Below, one piece after another: positions 1 to 12,549 of a DNA stretch of 64,000 nt. This stretch comes from Terfezia claveryi (Eukaryota > Ascomycota > Pezizomycetes > Pezizales > Pezizaceae). Both the position numbers and the translations under genes were made by a program. Numbering within the stretch: the stretch's first letter is position 1; each line of letters begins with the position of its first letter. A model generated the notes under the pieces. That model had not been told where the DNA came from. It worked only from the letters and a program-made list of their open reading frames with translations, and ran no database searches. The stretch is from assembly GCA_015179025.1 (NCBI GenBank), contig WHUX01000047.1, positions 1-64,000 on the forward strand, given 5' to 3'.

Positions 1-316
1 ATGAGTTTCTCGCATATTATATATAAGCCTCGAAAAGCATGAGTTTCTCACATATATATCTGGAAGCCTCGAAAAGCATGAGTATATATATAAGTCTCAA
101 AGCACGAGTTTCTCACATATATATATATATATATCTCCAAAGCACGAGTTTCCCTCATATATATATATAAGCCTCGAAAAGCATGAGTTTCTCGCATATC
201 TATATATAAGCCTCGAAAAGCATGAGTTTCTCACATATATATATATAAGCCTTGAAAAGCATGAGTTTCTGGCATATATATATATATAAGTGTCAAAGCA
301 TGAGTTTCTCGCATAA
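1..316. repeat. Minisatellite, period about 40 bp
   Basis: About nine imperfect tandem copies of a unit that begins ATGAGTTTCTC, runs through a variable (AT)n tract and ends AAGCCTCGAAAAGC. Copies differ mainly in the length of the AT tract (roughly 26 to 50 bp units). The array starts at the window edge, so its full length is unknown. Open frames through it are only the repeat read as protein. Confidence 0.9.
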
Positions 317-600
317 ACAAGTCTATATTTACAAGCCTGCTATGAGGGCTCCTCTTCCATACCTATTACCCACTTCGGTAATCTCACGGCTGGCGGGTAT
401 ATGTGGCCTGAAACATGCATGTACTGATCTGTCACACCAGCGTACGCCAATCTGCCTTCCCGCCAATCACACATATTTATCGGCCGCGTCAACCGAGACA
501 TATTTCCAGGCATGCGTGTAAGAACATAACATGAGAGCACGTGCGCCCCCTCTTTGCACACATAACTCAACCAGCCAGTCGGCGGCAGGTCAAGCTGAGG
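317..600. other. Gene-free spacer between two tandem arrays
   Basis: Moderate-GC unique sequence between the two minisatellites. Short open frames exist on both strands but have no recognisable domain and no convincing splice signals. I see no gene here. Confidence 0.5.
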
Positions 601-1914
601 TTAGGACTCCCCCAGTGCACTCTCGAGATATCCTCCATCTATATACGGAGACATAGCTAGCTAGGTATATGAACTCGCTAGAAAACCAGTGGACTCTATA
701 TGAATGTATAGCTAATTGCTCTTAGGACTCCGCCAGTGTAGTTCCGATATATCCCCAATCTATATGCGCAGACACAGGCATAGCTAGGTACGTGAACTCG
801 CCAGAAAACCAGCGGACTCTAGCTAATTGCTCTTAGGACTCTGCTAATGCAGTTCCGATATATCCCCAATCTATATGCGCAGACACAGGCATTGTTAGGT
901 ACGTGAACTGGCCAGAAAACCAGCGGACTCTATGTGAATGTATAGCTAATTGCTCTTAGGACTCCGCCAGTGCAGTTCCGATATATCCCTAATTTATATG
1001 CGCAGACACAAGTATAGCCAGGTACATGAACTGGCCAGAAAACTAGCGGACTCTATGTGAATGTATAGCTAATTGCTCTTAGGACTCCGCCAGTGCAGTT
1101 CCGATATATCCCCAATCTCTATGCGCAGACACAGGCATAGCCAGGTACGTGAACTGGCCAGAAAACCAGTGGACTCTATGTGAATGTATACGTAATTGCT
1201 CTTAGGACTCCGCCAGTATAGTTCCGATATATCCCTAATCTATATGCGCAGACACAGGCATAGCCAGGTACGTGAACTGGCCAGAAAACCAATGGACTCT
1301 ATGTGAATGTATAGCTAATTGCTCTTAGGACTCCGCCAGTGCAGTTCCGATATATCCCCAATCTATATGAGGCATAGCCAGGTATGTAAACTGGCCAGAA
1401 AACCAGCGGATTCTATGTGAATGTATAGCTAATTGCTCTTAGGACTCTGCTAGTGCAGTTCCAATATATCCCCAATCTATATGCGCAGACACAGGCATAG
1501 CCAGGTATGTGAACTCGACAGAAAACTAGCGGACTCTATGTGAATGTATAGCTAATTGTTCTTAAGACTCCGCCAGTGCAGTTCCGATATATCCCCAATC
1601 TATATGCACAGACACAGGCATAGCTAGGTACGTGAACTCGCCAAAAAACCAGCGGACTCTAGCTAATTGCTCTTAGGACTCCACCAGTGCAGTTCCGATA
1701 TATCCCCAATCTATATGCACAGACACAGGCATAGCCAAGTACGTGAACTCGCCAGAAAACCAGTGGACTGTATGTGAAGGCATCACTAATTGCTCTTAGG
1801 ACTCTGCAAGTGCACTCCCAAGATATTCCTCATCTATATGCATAGATATACCTAGGTACATTAACTCGCCAGCAAATCCACGGACTTTATGGGAACGCAT
1901 AGCTAATTGCTCTA
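601..1914. repeat. Tandem array, period about 120 bp, 11 copies
   Basis: Eleven direct copies, each starting TTAGGACTC and ending GCTAATTGCTC. Copies start near 601, 722, 833, 956, 1079, 1202, 1325, 1439, 1562, 1673 and 1796. Every unit carries a GTTCCGATATATCCCCAATC-like block, an AGACACAGGCATAGC block and a GAACTCGCCAGAAAACCAG block. Units near 833 and 1673 are about 10 bp shorter because they lack the ATGTGAATGTAT segment. The first and last units are the most diverged, as expected for a homogenising satellite-like array. Confidence 0.93.
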
Positions 1915-2690
1915 GTAATAGGCATTTCTCATGGCAGTGGATGACTATATCAGCCAGCAATTGGGTAGCTCTAGGTATGTGCAGTCTCGCGATATCAGCG
2001 TTCTGTTGTTAATACCTATATGGATATTATTAGATCAAAGCACGGCGATAACGACTTTGCAGACGGCTCAGATCAGGGAACCGCTAGGATTTTTGGAGGC
2101 ATATGCGTAGGATGAGTTCAAGTGGGATGCATGAGGGAATGGTTCGTTGGAAGTGCATCTATAGCTCAGCTATGTATATAGAAATTCAAATGTACATAGT
2201 TCTTGCAATGTATAGCTGCTATCACCTCTATGCTCTGAGTGCACACAGTGGTTTGCCTATCAGGTAGTTGTACCAGGGCGTCGATGTTAAAGACACGCAT
2301 CACGGCGGCACCTCAGAAAATACGGCGCCAGGGCAGTACCTCCCAAGACATAGCGTCAGAGCTCGTTCCTGATGATTGTGCTGGAACGTCAGGGTCAGGA
2401 GGAGGACCATGTGGTGCCAGCGTCAGCAGGCAGCCTGTGAAGAGCCGGCGTCGGGGAGACAGAGAAACAGTGAAGTGCACCGGTAACTGGCAGTTTGTTA
2501 TTAGTGGCACCGAAGGCGTCAGATGCCATAAAGGCAAACTATATTCCTTTGTGATGAGACAAAGGAATCAAAAATCGATTCAATTAAGTCTATTGCCAGC
2601 ATAATAATACTACAAGAATAAAGACCTAGTGTGAAGACTGTGACCCATGAAGGAGAAGGATATGAATGTAGGAAAATAAATAGGTAGCCA
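1915..2690. other. Spacer without recognisable gene
   Basis: Transition from the tandem array into the Gypsy element. A 121-codon open stretch at 2239-2604 would start at GTG, lacks any domain I recognise, and overlaps an opposite-strand open frame. I do not call it a gene. No 5' LTR matching the LTR at about 9.0-9.7 kb is visible, so the 5' part of the downstream retroelement appears to be missing or unrecognisable. Confidence 0.45.
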
Positions 2691-5600
2691 ATGATCTATA
2701 AGCTAGTCCAAACACAAGACGAATCTAGGAATATGAGAGAAGGGATTATTCCTAGAGAATCTCAAGAAGGAATAAAATTCTGGCCACCTAATAATCTGAA
2801 GCTGCTATTAAATCAAAGGAAGCCGCAACAAGAACAGAAGATGCAAGAGCCTACGATGGAAAACGAGATAATGAAGGATATAGAGGAATTGAAGGAGCTT
2901 GAACCTAAGAAGAAAAGGATAAAAGAGAAGCTGGAAGAAAAAAAGATCAAAAAAATAGAAGAAGTTAAGAATGTCCCTATTTAGATGTAGATGAGGGAAA
3001 ACTTAGACCTTGATAAAATTACTTATAAATTAATGAGTAGTGGAGGACTCAATCCAGAAGAGATCCTAGCAATAGCAGGGCCAGAGTTAGTACAGTAGTG
3101 TATAGGAATCAGAAGAGTTCTATGAATTATGGAACTGTAGTGTCACATAGAGAAAAAGATGGATGCAGTAATATTACAGGTATATAGGAATAAGTCTAAT
3201 AGAGAGCTTTACGTAGCGGCATGCCCGGTATACATTCCAGCTCTAAATAATAATGTAGAAGATATATTGGAAATACTAATTGATAGAGGATCTGAGTTGA
3301 ACTTAGTGAGGGAGGATATTGTCAAGGAATATAATATACCAATTGACGTTAAAGTGAACTGGTCCATAGAGGGGGCTATGGGACATAGTACATAGGTAGT
3401 GGGAGTCTGCCACAAAGTTACAATTATGATAGGATGAGTAGTAACTAGCGGTCATTTTTTCGTAATGGTAAACCTAACCTATAAAATCATACTTGGCAGA
3501 CCTTGAGTAAGGTCTATCAAGATGAAGAAAGATAATCGTGATGATGGAAATTGCTACATTATAGTTACGGGTATCAATAGAGACAAGGTTTTGTTCTGCA
3601 TAGTACCAGCTAATATGGGAAGAATAGAGAGGAGGTAAGGTTTATGACTCTGGAGGAAAATGAAGTCAATGAGTAACCCAGAAATCATTGATCTTATGAT
3701 AAGGCTGGGAAAAGAGGAGAAGAAGATGGAATCTGTTCTTAGCATTCTAGAAGATATTATTAGAAATATTGTGTATGATTTTGATTACAATACCTAAGGT
3801 ATTAAGGAGAAGTTTGTTTTGAGTAGGAAAGCAGTACATGAAAGTTATTAGAAAGGATTAGTTCCTAGTATTATGGGCGAAATAGTTATGGAAAAAGCAA
3901 AAAGGATATTATGGATTCAGATGTTATACAAAAAGAAAGCTGATAAGATAAAACCTGTAAATAAGCCTCATGAGAATGGTGTAAAACCTACTAGAGATGA
4001 AAATTAGTGAAACAAGTACATTGAATAGTAACAATTATTGTTTGAGAGTCGTGCTAAATCTAGTGAAGATACTGAATTAAATATGGATTTATCCCTCTAC
4101 AAAAAAGGATGGATTATACTTAAGTTCTCAAAGATTTCAAAGGATTCGAGATTGATCTCAGAATGTATCAAGGATCTGAAAATCGGAGAAGGCATCACCG
4201 TATAGGAAAAGAGAATTTTGTTAGAGGTTTTGTTTAATCAAGAAGCAGCAATAGCATTTGATTTCATATAGAAAGGAGTCTTCAGAGAGGAAGTTAAACC
4301 TTCATACTGAATTTTAACTATTTCACATGAACCATAGCAAGTACCAAGTTTTCGTATACCTAAAGCATTAATTTCGGAGATTACGAAGATTTGCAAGGAC
4401 AGAATTTAATGTAGAGCATTGGAACATAGTTTTGAACCTTATAGTAATCCATAATTTCTTGTAAAGAAGAAAAATAGAAAATACCGCTTAATCAATACAG
4501 CAACTTACTTAAATGTGGTAACGCTTAAAGATGCTTCGCTTCTACCAGCAGTTAATGAGTTTAGCAAAGAATTTTCTAGATATCCTCTAGTTTCCTTAAT
4601 AGATTTGTTTTCTGGATACGATCAATATACTTTGGCACTAGAGTCTAGGGATTTAACTACCTTCATTACTCCATTTGGGTTATTATGCATAATAACTTTA
4701 CCATAAGAATATACAAATGTAGTCTAAGTTTTTGATCAAGTTATTAGAAAGGCCATTAGGATGCAAATTGAGAAGAGACTAGCTGCTCCATTTATAAATG
4801 ATGTTGTATCTAAACCTAGTTCAAGAAGCTCATATAAGTTAGAGGATAGGACTTTTGTAGAGTTTTTCTCTGGTGTTAGGTGATTTGTTTTAGAGGCTAT
4901 TTATTTTAATAACTAGACTTTAGTAGATCTTGAAAGAGTAGGGGCAACTATCGCTAGAGAGAAGAGTGAATTTTTGAAGTATAGACTAAAGATTGTCTCC
5001 TTCATATGTGAATTAGAAGGAAGGACTCCAGTAGAAGAGAAGATTAGAAAGATAGTGGATTGGCCTCCGTGTCGGAATGTAACAGAGATCAAGGCTTTAC
5101 TAGGAACTTGCATTTATTACTGGATTTGGATAGAAAAATTTACATGGATAGCAGAACCTTTGTATAAGCTCACAAAAAGTAAGGAAGTGTTTAGCTAGGG
5201 AGAAGAGTAAGAAGAAGCAATGGCAGAGCTTAAATTAAGATTAACTAGTCTATCCAAATTACAACCAATAAATTACGAGCCCAATCGAGGCAGAATTATC
5301 CTATCGGTTAATTCGTTATTACTAGGATGGGGAGTGATACCATAACAGGCTGAGCCGGACAATGAAAAAAGAAGACATCTAGCTAGATATGAGAATGGAG
5401 TCTGGAAAGGCATAGAAAAAGGCTATAATTCAGGGAAACTGGAGTGCTGAGGTCTACTAAAGACATTGAAAAAGACATGAAATTACCAATATAGAGTACG
5501 ATTTCTAGTTGAGATTGATGTAAATAGACTAGTGCATCAATTAAATCAACCGGCATCAGACTTACCTGGATCAGTAGTCAATAAATAGCTTGCGTGGATA

Positions 5601-7034
5601 CGGTTATTTGATTTTGAAGTAAAGTATGTATCTAGAAAAAAGCATAGAGGACCAGATGTATTGTCTAAGAGGGAAAGAGGAAAGGATTTGCCTAAGAAAA
5701 TAGCTCCTAATGAATTCAACTATACTCTTGATACTGACTTAGATACTATTAATAGAATATCTCTGAGATGTGGGATACCAGCACAAGCAATGGTTGCGGA
5801 TGTAGAGTAGTATAAAGAGATCATAGGATTCTTTACTACTATATGAAGACTACAAGGAATATTGAATAAGGAGTATCAGAAGTTAAGATACAGAGCAATA
5901 AAGTTCCTAATAAGGAATAACTATCTTTATCATTGCATGAAGTGGAATCTTCCACCAGCAAAAGTCATCTGGGAAGCAGAGGAACGATGGTGCATCTTAT
6001 GAGAATTATATAATGAAAGTAGACATAGAGGGCAGAATGGAACATACCAGAAAGTGAAGCTTAGATATTGATGAAGGAGCCTCTATACTAATGTAAAAGA
6101 CTATATTCGGACATATGATCAGTGTTAATAAAGGAAACCTAACCAATATGACAAAGAACTTCATTCGACAATATATAGTACAATATGGAGAAAAATTGGA
6201 CTCAATATAATCTACATCCTAAGAGATACAGGGTGCGAGTACATTGTTGCGATGAGGGATGACCTTACCGGATGGATTAAAGTGAAAGAAATTAGAAAGG
6301 CAAATGCAAAGATAGTAGCTGCCTTTATTTTAGAGTAGATAGCTAAGTTCGGAGTACTAGCATAGACAGTGTGTGATAATAGCTTAGAAAACAAAGGAGA
6401 AGTGCAGGAGCTTTTTCAATAGTACAATATCATAAATATAGTAATTGCTGTATACCATCCTCAGTCTAATACATTGGTAGAATGGGGACATCAACAGATT
6501 ATTGATGCACTAGCTAAATTGGGCAAAAATTGGATAAAGAACTTACCATTTGTTCTTTGGGCCGATTATATTACTACTTGAGTATCAACTGGATTCCCAC
6601 CATTTATACTAGTATTTGAACAAGACTGTATTTTACCCATTGAGCTAACTGCAATTTCATAGGTAATGGTAGACTGGAATCGGGTACATACAAGAGGATA
6701 GTTATTAGCAACTAGAGTGAAGCAACTGGAAAGAAAAGAAGAAAACTTGAGAGCTGCTACTGAGAGATTGGCCAAAAATCATTTGCTAAATAAATAATTC
6801 TTTGACTAAAGAAGGTAACAAAGAGTTGAAGATTTGGATATCAGTGATCTGGTCCTTTTCTATTATTCTGTATTAACAAAGCAATGGTCTAGAAAGTTAG
6901 AGAACTATTGGCTTAGCCCTTACAGAATTAAAGATTTGCGCAGAGATAGAGGTACCTACCTTCTAGAAGAGCTAGACAGTACCCAAATGAAGTTACTGTA
7001 CCCAGAGGAAAAGCTGAAATACTTCTACCTATGA
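2691..7034 (+). pseudogene. Ty3/Gypsy retrotransposon pol polyprotein, C-to-T damaged
   Basis: One reading frame (frame of 2691) carries recognisable Ty3/Gypsy domains for about 4.3 kb, interrupted by many stop codons but with no detectable frameshift. In order: a lysine/glutamate-rich segment (2691-2984); an aspartic-protease-like segment near 3280 (LIDRGSELNLV, where the usual D-S/T-G has become D-R-G); reverse transcriptase near 4560-4690 (SLIDLFSGYDQ, then FITPFGL); an RNase H tail near 5610-5670 (VKYVSRKKHRGPDVLS); and an integrase core with C-terminal part near 6440-7030 (YHPQSN, then LPFVLWADY). Stops are mostly TAG and TAA where Q or W codons are expected. This is what CpA-to-TpA change on either strand would give. 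The element cannot make an intact polyprotein. No 5' LTR is seen; a 3' LTR candidate lies at about 9.0-9.7 kb. Confidence 0.9.
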
Positions 7035-7231
7035 ACAGGGGTCAACTGTGAAGAGTACAGACTATTACAAGAGGAAGTAGAGGAAATAGAACTGGATGAA
7101 CAGGTGTAGTTTGTTATGATATAGTATGTTACATATTTGTATATGGTATTATAGGGCAAGTCTAAGTATTGTAGTGTTTTTAATGCGTTTTATCTTATTT
7201 AGTATACCTTAATACATGGTTGAAGGATATA

Positions 7232-7243
7232 GTAGTATATAAA
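7232..7243 (+). promoter_or_regulatory. TATA-like site upstream of the second Gypsy frame
   Basis: AGTATATAAAGG lies about 180 bp before the ATG at 7423 and after the end of pol. It is followed by a pyrimidine-rich leader (TCTTCCTTATCTTTCCTCC). The spacing fits an internal promoter that could give the downstream frame its own transcript. This is inference from motif and spacing only. Confidence 0.35.
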
Positions 7244-7422
7244 GGTAGAAAGCAAGAGCTAAGTCTTCCTTATCTTTCCTCCTCAGGATAACCATCAAGA
7301 TCATATTTAGAACTAGTAAACAACAGCCTTCTTCAATTTTTAGGAAAAACTAAAAAACTTCACTCATATTCACCAATATATCTCTAGCCTTCTTATTACT
7401 ATTCCTTACTAATACCCCCACA

Positions 7423-8751
7423 ATGTCTTCTTCTGGACTAGAACTCACTCACCCATTCACTATTGTAGAAGGAGAATTGTAGACAAGATTCAAAAAAATA
7501 ATGATTAGCGAGAGTATTGTCAACACTCAGTTTGAAGGAGCGGTTAAGTCTATTGTCGGTGGACCAAATCAATGGAGATTTCTGAAGGGAATAGCATAAT
7601 TAACCAGAGAAATAGGAGAAAGAGTTGGAGCACTTGCAGCAGCTCAGATGACATTGATCACACAAGCCATAGACACCGAACTAGTAGTATAGGGAGTTTC
7701 TCATAAACGAGCTAAACAAGAGCTACAAATAGAGGAGTTAGATAGATTGGACTTGGTGTATACTATTGCTCTTCAAAGATGCCATGATTACAATCTTCTG
7801 ATAGAAAAATATTGGAGCCCAGAATGGATAATACTTATGGGCAAACTCTATCCTTCTTAGCCATCTATTGAATTTGCTCGACTATATTCCCTTGCAGTAC
7901 AATTATTATCGTTCAATTATAGAATGGATTTAGTTAATGATATTATACCATTAATCAGAATAGAAATTACTACTCGAAAAGAAATGCCAATAACCAAGAA
8001 GGATGACTGGGCAATAGCAGAAGACATTCGGTAGGTGCTTCAGAATACTAACCTACCATTATTGTTTGAACTATATCAGAAGAAATACCATCTAGCCAGT
8101 ACTGCGATGTTAAAATCGTTGGCAGATCAAATGGGTCAGGACAACCTTTTGAGTTTTTTGGAGAATATAGAAGCTAGAGAAAGAGAGAACCAAAGTCAAG
8201 AGGCAGCAGAAGCAGCATTGTCTTCTGTACCACGAATCCTCACTGCATCCACATCAGTAGTAATACCACCCAATTCTACAACTTTGACAAGGCAAATTAT
8301 ATAGGTAAGAGGGTAACAGACAACTCGTAGATATGGCCAAACTCATAACTGCCAAAGAGCACCTCTATAAGAGCAACTCCCCACTTACAAACGAATGCAG
8401 ATAGAGGAAGTAAATGAAGAGGACTATGATTCCAAAGTGCTAAGGTTGTTAAACTATTCAATATAAGAAGATGTTGATGTTATGAAATCAGAAACTCTCA
8501 ATGATCTACTCGTGGTAGGTAAGGTTCGAGATCTACTAACAGCACAGAATGCTTATAATAAGAATAAAGAGGAAGATGAACCATAAGTTCCACCTACTCA
8601 TATAATATGAAGGCTACGAATGCACATGAGTGGAATGAAGATGAAGGTAGTGCCGATGATAAGAGAGATGTCTCCAATAATAAAAAAGGTACCCAAAATC
8701 TTCCTTGATGACAATGATGATGATGAGGAGGAAGAGGAGGATGATAAGTAG
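7423..8751 (+). pseudogene. Second reading frame of the Gypsy element, unknown function
   Basis: A 443-codon frame starts at ATG 7423 and ends at TAG 8749-8751 after an acidic run (DDNDDDEEEEEDD). About eleven internal stops (TAG, TAA and one TGA) are all explainable as C-to-T change of Gln or Arg codons, and no frameshift is needed. The protein is mostly helical and charged. It has a QFEGAVKSIVGGPNQWRFL block early on and a KSLADQMGQDNLLSFLENIE block in the middle. I recognise no domain. It lies between pol and the 3' LTR on the same strand, so it is either a third element-encoded protein or a gag-like protein placed 3' of pol, which is unusual. The same mutational damage as pol argues that it was part of the element when silenced. 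Confidence 0.7.
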
Positions 8752-9007
8752 AGTTTCTTTTTGTTTAATGTTTTGTTTTTTGTTTTTTTAGAGTAAATTA
8801 TCTTTTTCTTTAGTTAGGAATATAGGGATTTTTTTTGGGGATATTAATAATGCTTTTGTTTTATTTGGATATATTTTTTTTAGGGATTATATGGATTTTT
8901 ATAAGTTATGGTATATTCGGTTAAATTATTTTTATTAATGTTTATTTATTTTTGGGTTAGATTTTGTTAGATTAATGAAGACATTAACTCTTATTAGGGG
9001 GGTTGAA
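8752..9007 (+). other. AT-rich 3' untranslated part of the Gypsy element with polypurine tract
   Basis: T-rich non-coding DNA ending in TTAGGGGGGTTGAATG at about 8994-9009. A run of G directly before TGTAATAG is what a polypurine tract followed by an LTR start looks like. Confidence 0.5.
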
Positions 9008-9680
9008 TGTAATAGAGAATAAGGAAGAGTAAGAAAATGTTCGATTTTTTGAGTTTTTGTTAGTTTTTGAGATTAGTTAGTTATTTGTTTTTATTTGTCA
9101 AGTAATTTAGTTATTTGAATGAATAGTATTGTTTTTTGGTAATTTGCTTGTTAATGCTAACACCTGAATAGACTTGTTCAAGTATTAAATTAAAGAGGCT
9201 AATATGCTAAATAAGCAAGAGATTTAACAGTCAAATAGAGTTGTTTAGGTGTTGAATAAGCAAGAGATTTGACAGTCGAACAGAGTTGTTCAAGTATTGA
9301 ATAAGCAAGAGATTTGACAGTTAAATAGAGTTGTTCGAGTGTTGAATAAGCAAGAGATTTGATAGTCGAACAGGGTTGTTTGAGTGTCAAGAGAGATGGG
9401 TGTCAGGATAATAGTTGGTTTAAGGCAGATTTACACAAAAGTTAGTCTTATTGGTTGATAATGATGTTATTATAATAGAAAGCAGAAGGATACAGTTATT
9501 ATAGTATTTTTGTAGAGAAAATCGAAAGAAAAAAAAAGAGAGCAGTGATTTTTGTAATGTACGATTCTACTTTTATGATTTCTCTATCTTTTCTTCTTTT
9601 TTAAGTTAGTAATACTATTGAAGCTCTTACCCAGTTCTTCAGTGTATATTCTTCTATTAGGAATGAAGTGCCTTTATACC
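9008..9680 (+). repeat. Probable 3' LTR of the Gypsy element
   Basis: The start is placed at TGTAATAGAG just after the polypurine tract. The sequence from about 9150 to 9680 is repeated, much more mutated, at about 15398-16058. Both copies share the order TTCAAGTAT, the roughly 50 bp internal repeats, AAAAGTTAGT, a central TACTTTTATRATYTYTTTATCTT block, and the end TTCTATTARGAATGAAGTGC. The 3' boundary is approximate. Confidence 0.6.
9196..9395 (+). repeat. Roughly 50 bp repeats inside the LTR
   Basis: Four imperfect direct copies of AATAAGCAAGAGATTTGACAG followed by TCGAACAGAGTTGTTCAAGTGTTG. The other LTR copy carries a decayed version at about 15450-15720. LTR-internal repeats of this kind often hold promoter or enhancer elements. 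Confidence 0.75.
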
Positions 9681-9690
9681 GAAAAAAAAT

Positions 9691-12549
9691 ATGAAGGATC
9701 TTAATAGGCTACTACTACCATCTCGAAAGTATCAGTTCTCCAATACCAGAGATACTACTAATTTAGATTATGATATAGATGAAGTCAATTTCATAAATAT
9801 TATATCTGCTGATATTGATTACTATTCTGATTCATGCCATAGCGAGGGATCTGATAGGGAGGCTCGAACTTTTTATATTGAACTAAAATCCAATGAGGGA
9901 AGTTAGTATATTGATGCAATCACCTATCTATGTGCAAGTAACCCAATATATCCATATGTATTTTTGAAGGAAGACCAAAACTTCAATTTGTTTGCTTCAT
10001 TCCATACCCTAATTGATTATCGACTGGCATGCTTCTTCAATTCTATAAAGACTTCACAGTTAAAGATCAACCAGTTTTTCAAGCATAACCTCTTGAAAGG
10101 CTTCAATCTAATGCACGAGGTTCAATTTTAGTCAGCATATATAATGTATAAGCTTATTGATGTAGCAGCAAATGAATCTTCCTGGTATTCAGAAATAGTA
10201 AACTACCTATTACTCAAGGGGGTGGCCTTTTATTATCGGAATATTATTGCAGCAGTGAAGTACCTTCTACACTAAAAGATTTATACCAGCAGGATGGCCT
10301 AGAGCCTGCAGCAAGAATATAACAATGAAGAGAATAGGGTATATAGTGAGATTTATACTACATAGTGGTGGGAAGATACTCAAGTGAGCAATTTATGTAT
10401 ACTACATCAAATATCCAACTAACTAAAACAGATAGGCTTTGTTATCTGAAAGCGAGACACTTGTTCCGATTTTACTAGCATCAGATGAAACTCACCTAAT
10501 GAATTTCTCTAGAGACAAAAAGTTATGGCCTGTTTATATGAGTATAGGTAATATTAGAAGCTCTATATGCAATATACATATGAACATACCTGGATACCAA
10601 TTGTACTACTACCGATTAGTCCAAAATAAATCAACAAAATACTTGAGTATTTGGTAGAAATATAGAAAATTCAGGTATTGCAAACTATATACAATGTTTT
10701 GGCATATTTGCTAAAACTACTATCTGACGTGAGATGTTAGAAAAGCTACGAAATGGTTTATGCTAATAGGAACATACACTTATACTTTCTTAAGCTCTTT
10801 TATTGGCTTACTGACCATATGGAAAATGCTACAATCTATGGTATTGCAAACAACTGCTACCCTTCTTACACAATTCTGACCGCAAAGCTTAGTGCGTATT
10901 CAGAAAGTAGTTATCCAGCTCACTCATATCAAAATTATACCGCAGCATACAATGATTCCGACACTGTCAGTTTGAAAGCAAACAGTGTTAAAAATATCAA
11001 AAATGCCTTGTAGTCAGTCCCAAATATAAATCTGCCTAAGCTTGTTTGAGCAAATGTTTTGTACAATATCCTCCTAAGAGTGTTAAATCATTTAATAGAT
11101 TGGATTCAAAGTTTTCTAGAATACTATGACCGGATTAATGCATTTAACTATATCTGTCATCGGTTGCCTCCTTACTCTGGATTTTTAGTTCTGACCAAGG
11201 GATACTAAGTTGTTTCACAATAGTTGGGAAAGGAAATGTAGAACTTTGGTAAAGTCATTCTTGAAATATTTACTATGGCATTGTATTGGAAGGCCAACTA
11301 AATATGGCCTACCGGAGGTCAGGTACAGGAGTTCAACTGAGTAATTCACTGCGTACATAGTATTACTGACTTCTATCTCATAACTTAGTATCCTAGTCAT
11401 ACAGATAATACAGTTTCTTATTTACAAGAATATTTGTATATGTTTCATGAAACTAAAGCTGTATTCTTGAGGTTCCATGCTGATAAGAAAACAAGAAAGG
11501 CTATTGCAGAAGCATATGAGGATTTGTTGAAGAAATAAGCAGGATCATTGGTTGAAGACCTCAGGGTATCGGAAAAGGTTAGGATGTATTAAGAAAATAC
11601 CTTACACTATCAAGAATTAGTAAATGAGATTTTACAAGAAGGGGCACACTTCAATTTCCCAAAAATCTATTTAATTTCCCATTATACCAAACAGATTCCA
11701 AAGTTTGGGGCTCTAGCTCAATATTCTATGAATATCAGTGAAGTTATATATAAAGGCCTTAAGGATACTTACTATTAAAGTAATAGAGTTAATACAATAC
11801 CATAGATAGTTACTACCTATACGAGGGATCATACTTTTACTGTGAAGGACTTGACACTTAATCTATAGAATAAGGTTAGACAAAATGGAGATATAATGCT
11901 AGGTGTTGGAAAATAGGTCTACTTGAAGTTGCAAGGGAAAATTGAGTTAGAATTAATATCTAGCCTTGAAGATCTGGAGTATGTAACTGGCTTGCTAAAT
12001 CTAGTGATGACAATGTAAGTATTTTTAAGGCAGGAAGTTAGAAGTATAGATTCTGACCCTACCAAGCTGTTAGTTTAGGAAATTCATTCATATAGGGTAC
12101 TTCAAATTCCAGTACTAAAATTCAGTGGAGAAGGGTTCATTTTGCATAATGCTAGATGCACCGAGAAATTTTACAGGAAGGAAAGATATGATTGGATATG
12201 GGTAAAAAGACAGTGTGCATTAGATAAGGCACTAGTAGGGATACTGAATAGTTGAATACTAGGATGAATTAATGTATTGTTCAAAGTAATAACTATAGTA
12301 GGAATGGTATACTAGTTGGTATATATGAATCTGCTTCAATATATTAGATTGAATGCTGTATAGGGTATAGAAGGGATGGTTCACATTGGATTGCTGATGA
12401 GTAGGGAAGGAGTTATAATTAAGATATCACAAATAGAAGGGATTATACATTTGATACCATTAGAGTTAGGAGAAAGTTGGTTGGTAAATAATAGAATAGA
12501 CTTAGAGACATAGAATATGATTTATGATTAGGAAATAATAAACTTGTAA
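9691..12549 (+). pseudogene. Plavaka-type DNA transposase, C-to-T damaged
   Basis: About 2.9 kb of decayed coding sequence resembling fungal Plavaka (CACTA-related, KDZ group) transposases. The clearest block is at 10439-10620: VPILLASDETHLMNFS, then DKKLWPVYMSIGNI, matching the hallmark VPIILSSDKT...WPVYLTIGNI region. Later parts fit too: ITDFYLI around 11370, and FNFPKIYLISHYTKQI followed by FGALAQYS at about 11650-11730, the conserved 'FNFPKLH-LSH ... FG...YST' stretch. Most of the gene reads in one frame (9691, 10753 and the end at 12549), but the 10439-10657 block is shifted by one, so at least two indels exist besides the many TAG/TAA stops. The element ends are not identified. Confidence 0.75.

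Noticed and set aside
601..1914. Regularly repeated units resembling a CRISPR array
   Set aside because: Units are about 120 bp and directly tandem with no unique spacers, the host is eukaryotic, and there are no cas genes.
2239..2604. 121-codon open stretch
   Set aside because: Would start at GTG, overlaps an antisense frame, has no domain and no splice context.
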